A DNA stretch of 64,000 nucleotides from Diaminobutyricimonas sp. LJ205. Its GTDB lineage: Bacteria; Actinomycetota; Actinomycetes; Actinomycetales; Microbacteriaceae. The stretch is taken from NCBI RefSeq assembly GCF_009755725.1, contig NZ_CP046619.1, forward strand, positions 1,488,001 through 1,552,000, written 5' to 3'. Numbering within the stretch: the stretch's first letter is position 1; every line of letters starts with the position of its first letter. Below the pieces are notes generated by a model that worked only from the letters and a program-made list of their open reading frames with translations, was not told the origin of the DNA and did not search any database. Position numbers and translations under genes: made by a program. This document shows positions 60,328 to 64,000 of the stretch, one piece after another.

Positions 60328-61071
60328 TCAGCGCGCGCGAATCAGCTCCAGCGCAAGATCCGCCCGATCGGTCACCAGACCATCGATCCCGGCGTCCAGC
60401 AACCGGCGCATGTCGGCCACCTCGTTCACCGTCCAGACGTGCACTTCGATACCCACCCGATGGAAGGCGTTCAGAATCCGCGGTGTCGACACGGTGAGCC
60501 CTAAGGTCTTCTCGGGAACCTGCAGCGCATCCAGCCCACGCAGCGCAAGCCGCTGCAGCGGACGGGCGCCGGATGCCGCGGCGAGCAGTGCGGCGACGAA
60601 CCGAGGTGCGCTGGCCGACGTCGCGACACCCGGCAGCAGTTCTACCGCGGCGCGGCGCCGACGCTCACTGAACGAGGTGAGCAGCACCCGGTCGCGAGCA
60701 TAGGCATCGCGGACCGCCTGCACGGTGGGGATCACGGCATCCGCTGATTTGATGTCGATGTTGAACCGGGTGTCCGGGAACGCGTCGAGGGCTTCCCGCA
60801 GTGACGGCAGTGTCTGCCCCAACCCGAGCGGCACCCTGGCCAACTCCTCGGCGGTCAGGTCGGCCACCCGTTCCGGCCGGCTGGCGACGCGTTCCAGGGT
60901 GTCGTCATGGCTGACGATCGCCACGCCATCAGCGGAGGCGTGCACATCGGTCTCGACGTGGCTCACCCCCAGCGCGACGGCCTCCATGAAGGCCAGCATG
61001 GAGTTCTCGGGCGCGGTCGTCGCCAGTCCACGGTGCGCAAGCACCCGCGGGGGAGCGGGACTGAAATACAC
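60328..61071 (-). CDS. Glycerophosphodiester phosphodiesterase
   Basis: 247 residues, TIM barrel. It hydrolyses glycerophosphodiesters to glycerol-3-phosphate. Metal and catalytic motifs: VLAHRGLATTAPENS (His near 13, Glu), HVETDVHASADG, VSHDDTLER and FNIDIKS. No signal peptide, so cytoplasmic. GTG start 8 bases after the SPFH gene stop, so probably co-transcribed with it. Confidence 0.93.
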   Translation of the reverse strand: MYFSPAPPRVLAHRGLATTAPENSMLAFMEAVALGVSHVETDVHASADGVAIVSHDDTLERVASRPERVADLTAEELARVPLGLGQTLPSLREALDAFPDTRFNIDIKSADAVIPTVQAVRDAYARDRVLLTSFSERRRRAAVELLPGVATSASAPRFVAALLAAASGARPLQRLALRGLDALQVPEKTLGLTVSTPRILNAFHRVGIEVHVWTVNEVADMRRLLDAGIDGLVTDRADLALELIRAR

Positions 61072-61079
61072 GGCGGGAC

Positions 61080-62024
61080 TTACTGCTGCGGCGGCGTTCC
61101 CGGTGCAGGCGTTCCCTGCGCGGTGAATGCCCGGCTGAGGTTCTTCATACCCTCGGTGAGCTCGGCAGGCACGATCCACAGCTTGCTGGCCTGTCCATCG
61201 GCGATCTTCGGGAGCGTCTGCAGGTACTGGTACGCGAGCAAGGGAGCGTCGGGGTTGCCGTCGTGGATGGCGCTGAACACGATCGAGATCGCCTGCGCCT
61301 CACCTTCAGCCCTCAGCACTGCGGCGCGCGCGTCGCCCTCGGCCTCGAGGATCGCGGCCTGCCGGGCGCCCTCGGCCGTGAGGATCGCCGACTGCTTGGT
61401 GCCCTCCGCGGTGAGGATGAGCGCGCGCCGGTCACGCTCGGCACGCATCTGCTTCTCCATCGAGTCCTGGATCGACAGGGGCGGGTCAATCGCCTTGAGC
61501 TCCACCCGGCCGACGCGGATTCCCCACTTCCCGGTGGCTTCGTCGAGCACGATGCGCAGCTGGCCGTTGATCTCATCACGGCTGGTCAGCGCCTCTTCGA
61601 GGTTCAGCCCACCGACGACGTTACGCAGCGTGGTTGTAGTCAGCTGTTCGACCGCACCGAGATAGTTGGCGATCTCATACGTGGCGGCCCGCGCATCCGT
61701 CACCTGGAAGTAGACCACCGTGTCGATCGAGACGACCAGGTTGTCCTCGGTGATCACCGGTTGCGGCGGGAAGGAGACCACCTGCTCGCGCATGTCGATG
61801 AGTGGGCGCATCCGATCAATGAACGGAACCAGGATGTTCAGGCCCGGGTTGAGCGTCTTGTGATACTTGCCAAGCCGTTCGACAACTCCGGCCGTCGCCT
61901 GCGGCACGATCCGGATGGCCCGGAAAATGACCACGATCACGAAGATCGCGACCAGCAGGATCAGCACGTACAGCAGGACGTTCCCGACAATCTCGGCTAC
62001 AACGCTCTGGGTCGAAACAATCAC
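61080..62024 (-). CDS. SPFH/band-7 domain membrane protein (QmcA-like)
   Basis: 314 residues. One N-terminal membrane helix (VLLYVLILLVAIFVIVVIF), then a band-7/SPFH domain (PQATAGVVERLGKYHKTLNP, LVVSIDTVVYFQVTDARAAT) and a long Ala/Glu/Arg coiled coil with repeated TAEG/EAEG motifs. These proteins organise membrane microdomains and work with NfeD partners. It overlaps the nfeD-like gene by 4 bases and is followed by the GDPD gene. Confidence 0.92.
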   Translation of the reverse strand: MIVSTQSVVAEIVGNVLLYVLILLVAIFVIVVIFRAIRIVPQATAGVVERLGKYHKTLNPGLNILVPFIDRMRPLIDMREQVVSFPPQPVITEDNLVVSIDTVVYFQVTDARAATYEIANYLGAVEQLTTTTLRNVVGGLNLEEALTSRDEINGQLRIVLDEATGKWGIRVGRVELKAIDPPLSIQDSMEKQMRAERDRRALILTAEGTKQSAILTAEGARQAAILEAEGDARAAVLRAEGEAQAISIVFSAIHDGNPDAPLLAYQYLQTLPKIADGQASKLWIVPAELTEGMKNLSRAFTAQGTPAPGTPPQQ

Positions 62025-62524
62025 TCAGGGGTCCTTTCCACGGGCACAACCACGGCGGTCGCCCCCTCGATTGCGGTCACGATGACGCGTTCGCCCTCGA
62101 CGAGGGCACGGTCCTCGGTGAGGTGAGACAGTCGCGAGGTCCAGGTCTCACCGTTGGCGAGCTTCACGTAGCCGCCGCCGTCGACGAAGTCGCGCATCAC
62201 GCGGCCCTCCATGCCGAGCAGGGCGTCGACGTTGCTGCGCGCCGGATCGGCGCCGGTCCTCAGCAGTTGTTGCAACGGCGGTTTGACGAAGAACAGCAGC
62301 AGCAGCGAAAGCGCCGCGGCGATGATGATCTGCAGCCACCACGGGCCACCGGCCAGGCCGCTGACGAGGCCGCCGAGACTCCCGATCGCCAGCATCAGGA
62401 ACGTTAATTCGGCCGTGGAGACCTCGATGATCACGAAGATCAGGATCAGCGCCAACCAGAAAACCCAGGCATATGTCGTCAGGAACTCTGGCAAAATCGG
62501 CACTCCTTTGGTGTCGGCTGGCAT
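62021..62524 (-). CDS. NfeD-family membrane protein
   Basis: 167 residues. Two or three membrane helices (YAWVFWLALILIFVIIE and LQIIIAAALSLLLLFFV) and a C-terminal OB-fold NfeD domain (ALLGMEGRVMRDFVDGGGYV, KLANGETWTSRL, GERVIVTAIEGATAVVV). It forms a two-component unit with the downstream SPFH gene through a 4-base overlap. The ATG at 62524 is chosen. Confidence 0.9.
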   Translation of the reverse strand: MPADTKGVPILPEFLTTYAWVFWLALILIFVIIEVSTAELTFLMLAIGSLGGLVSGLAGGPWWLQIIIAAALSLLLLFFVKPPLQQLLRTGADPARSNVDALLGMEGRVMRDFVDGGGYVKLANGETWTSRLSHLTEDRALVEGERVIVTAIEGATAVVVPVERTPE

Positions 62525-62580
62525 CAAGCTATCACCCGGCTCGGGCTGGGCACGGCAACGAGTTGATAGTGTCGAGTCTC

Positions 62581-63345
62581 GTGAGCAACCCACTTGAGCC
62601 TGGTTCCCTGTCCGGTAAGCGAGCACTCGTCACTGGTTCGTCTCGCGGAATCGGCGCCGACACGGCGACCTATTTCGCCGAGGCCGGTGCGCGTGTCGTC
62701 ATCAACTACCGGAACAAGGAAGGGCGGGCGAACAAGCTCGTCGGCCAGATCGAAGAAGCCGGCGGCTCTGCTATCGCGGTGGGCGCCGATCTCACGGACC
62801 CGGCGTCGGTGGCCACCATGTTCGACACCATTGCCGAGGAGTTCGGCGGTCTCGACATCCTCGTCCTGAACGCCTCCGGCGGCATGGAGAGCGGGATGGC
62901 TGAGGACTACGCCATGCTGCTCAACCGCGACGCGCAGGTGAACGTGCTGCAGGGGGCAATGCGGCTGCTCGGCGAGGGCTCCCGCGTGGTCTTCGTGACC
63001 AGCCACCAGGCGCACTTCATCCGCACTGTGCCGACCATGCCTGAGTACGAGCCGGTCGCGCTGAGCAAGCGCGCAGGCGAGGACGCCCTGCGGGCGATGA
63101 TCCCCGAGCTCACCGCCGCCGGCGTCGAGTTCGTCGTGGTCTCCGGCGACATGATCGAGGGCACCATCACGGCGACCCTGCTCGAGCGAGCGAACCCTGG
63201 GGCGATCGGCGCCCGCAAGGAGGCCGCCGGAAAGCTATACAACGTGAGCGAGTTCGCGGCTGAAGTTGCGCTGGCCGCGGTGTCGCCGGTCCCGGAAGAA
63301 AACACGCGCTACGTCGGCGACGTGTCCGACTTCCAGACCCGGTAA
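62581..63345 (+). CDS. SDR-superfamily protein with an atypical active site
   Basis: 254 residues, Rossmann fold. The nucleotide-binding start ALVTGSSRGIGADTATYF (TGxxxGIG) is intact, as is the NAS motif (VLNASGG). The catalytic YxxxK is not canonical: around the Lys the sequence is MPEYEPVALSKRAGEDALRA, with Tyr seven residues before Lys and Val in the expected Tyr place. The usual catalytic Ser is seen as VVFVTSHQAH. GTG start. It may bind NAD(P) but use different chemistry. Confidence 0.8.
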   Translation: MSNPLEPGSLSGKRALVTGSSRGIGADTATYFAEAGARVVINYRNKEGRANKLVGQIEEAGGSAIAVGADLTDPASVATMFDTIAEEFGGLDILVLNASGGMESGMAEDYAMLLNRDAQVNVLQGAMRLLGEGSRVVFVTSHQAHFIRTVPTMPEYEPVALSKRAGEDALRAMIPELTAAGVEFVVVSGDMIEGTITATLLERANPGAIGARKEAAGKLYNVSEFAAEVALAAVSPVPEENTRYVGDVSDFQTR

Positions 63346-63406
63346 GTTTCCACGCTCGTAACTTGCTGACCGGTAACACCGCCCCTTTGGGAGGAGCACT
63401 CGTCCT

Positions 63407-64000
63407 ATGAAGACCAGCGACCTACCCCTGCTGCAGAGCGTTTCCCGGCCGACCATCGACCCGACCGGTGAACGCGCCGTGGTCTCAGTGACCCGCCCGG
63501 ACTTCGAGGCGGACAGTTACGTCGGCCAACTGTGGGCGGTCCTGCTCTCCGGACGACCGGCGGCCAGACGGCTGACTCGCGGGTTCCGCGACACCGCACC
63601 GCAATTCTCCCCGGATGGCACCCTGATCGCGTTCATTCGCGCGAGCGCCGCGGATTCCGCTGGGCAGTTGCACGTCGTGGATGCGATCGGCGGCGAACCG
63701 GTGCAGGTGACCGATCAGCCGCTCGGCATCGGCGCCTTCCGCTGGTCGCCGGATGGCACCAGGATCGCCTTCACGGCGCGCGTCCCGGAGCACGGCCGAT
63801 ACGGGACCGTGAGTGGCCTCGGCCCTGGCGCGGAACCGGCACGACAGATCACGACCACCCGGTACAAGGCGAACGGTCTCGGGTACAGCAACGATCGCCG
63901 CAGTCACGTGTTCACCGTTCGTGTGCCGAACGTGGACGCCGAGCCCGTGTATCCCCGCAGCCCGAGCCCGGCCACGCCACAGCCGCCCGCGCGCAAGCTC
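63407..64000 (+). CDS. S9-family peptidase / WD40-like beta-propeller protein, 3' partial
   Basis: 198 residues within the window; the gene runs off the right end. The beta-propeller of prolyl-oligopeptidase-type (S9) enzymes is visible, with the PD40 repeats APQFSPDGTLIAFIRA and FRWSPDGTRIAFTARV. The catalytic hydrolase domain would lie beyond the window. ATG with GGAGGAG 11 bases upstream. Without the C-terminus, a TolB-like protein cannot be excluded. Confidence 0.75.
   Translation, partial: MKTSDLPLLQSVSRPTIDPTGERAVVSVTRPDFEADSYVGQLWAVLLSGRPAARRLTRGFRDTAPQFSPDGTLIAFIRASAADSAGQLHVVDAIGGEPVQVTDQPLGIGAFRWSPDGTRIAFTARVPEHGRYGTVSGLGPGAEPARQITTTRYKANGLGYSNDRRSHVFTVRVPNVDAEPVYPRSPSPATPQPPARKL

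Overview
The window is high-GC DNA from an actinobacterium, most likely in or near the Microbacteriaceae (Micrococcales). The evidence is gene content: the mycothiol ligase MshC, the RNA polymerase-binding protein RbpA, the pafB-pafC-tatA-tatC-helY order, an ImuA/ImuB/DnaE2 mutasome with actinobacterial LexA boxes, many GTG starts and tight ATGA or TGATG gene overlaps. Species-level placement is not possible from sequence reading alone.

Left part (1-14.5 kb): the end of a D,D-carboxypeptidase, a lipoprotein, an SGNH hydrolase, a GlsB-like membrane protein, DNA polymerase IV with an overlapping SF2 helicase, a BrkB/DUF3618 pair, a HAD hydrolase, and the imuB-dnaE2 mutagenesis operon behind a perfect SOS box. 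From 14.5 to 19.4 kb lies a two-gene cyclic-di-GMP module: a cellulose-synthase-like glycosyltransferase with PilZ-type regions and a PAS-GGDEF-EAL enzyme. It separates imuB-dnaE2 from imuA, which has its own SOS box. From 20 to 35.5 kb come carbohydrate genes (a debranching-type enzyme and a GT4 glycosyltransferase), an aquaporin with an altered second NPA motif, a TetR regulator, a sigma factor-Dps stress cluster, small membrane proteins, a frameshifted DUF1801 gene, RidA, an alpha/beta hydrolase, a DHFR-like reductase, a second BrkB protein, a CPBP protease and an HdeD protein.

The stretch from about 35.5 to 45.4 kb is an accessory region. It has looser gene packing, mostly orphan proteins (an HNH nuclease with zinc knuckles, a two-winged-helix protein, a PD-(D/E)XK-like protein, two DUF5677-like helical proteins, a SHOCT protein) and copies of a dispersed hairpin repeat. 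It ends at two strong hairpins and a tRNA-Leu(GAG) gene whose 3' end faces it. No integrase was found.

The right part (45.5-64 kb) is conserved core: an M20 peptidase, uppP, mshC, a PAC2 protein, a HAD phosphatase, trmI, an FKBP lipoprotein, pafBC, tatAC, helY, lnt, rbpA, a glycerophosphodiesterase, an SPFH/NfeD pair, an SDR protein and the start of an S9-type peptidase. The pupylation genes that lie near trmI and pafBC in many actinobacteria are not here. DNA-damage functions recur (DinB, ImuA, ImuB, DnaE2, PafBC). Cell-envelope functions also recur (UppP, Lnt, Tat, the EPS synthase).
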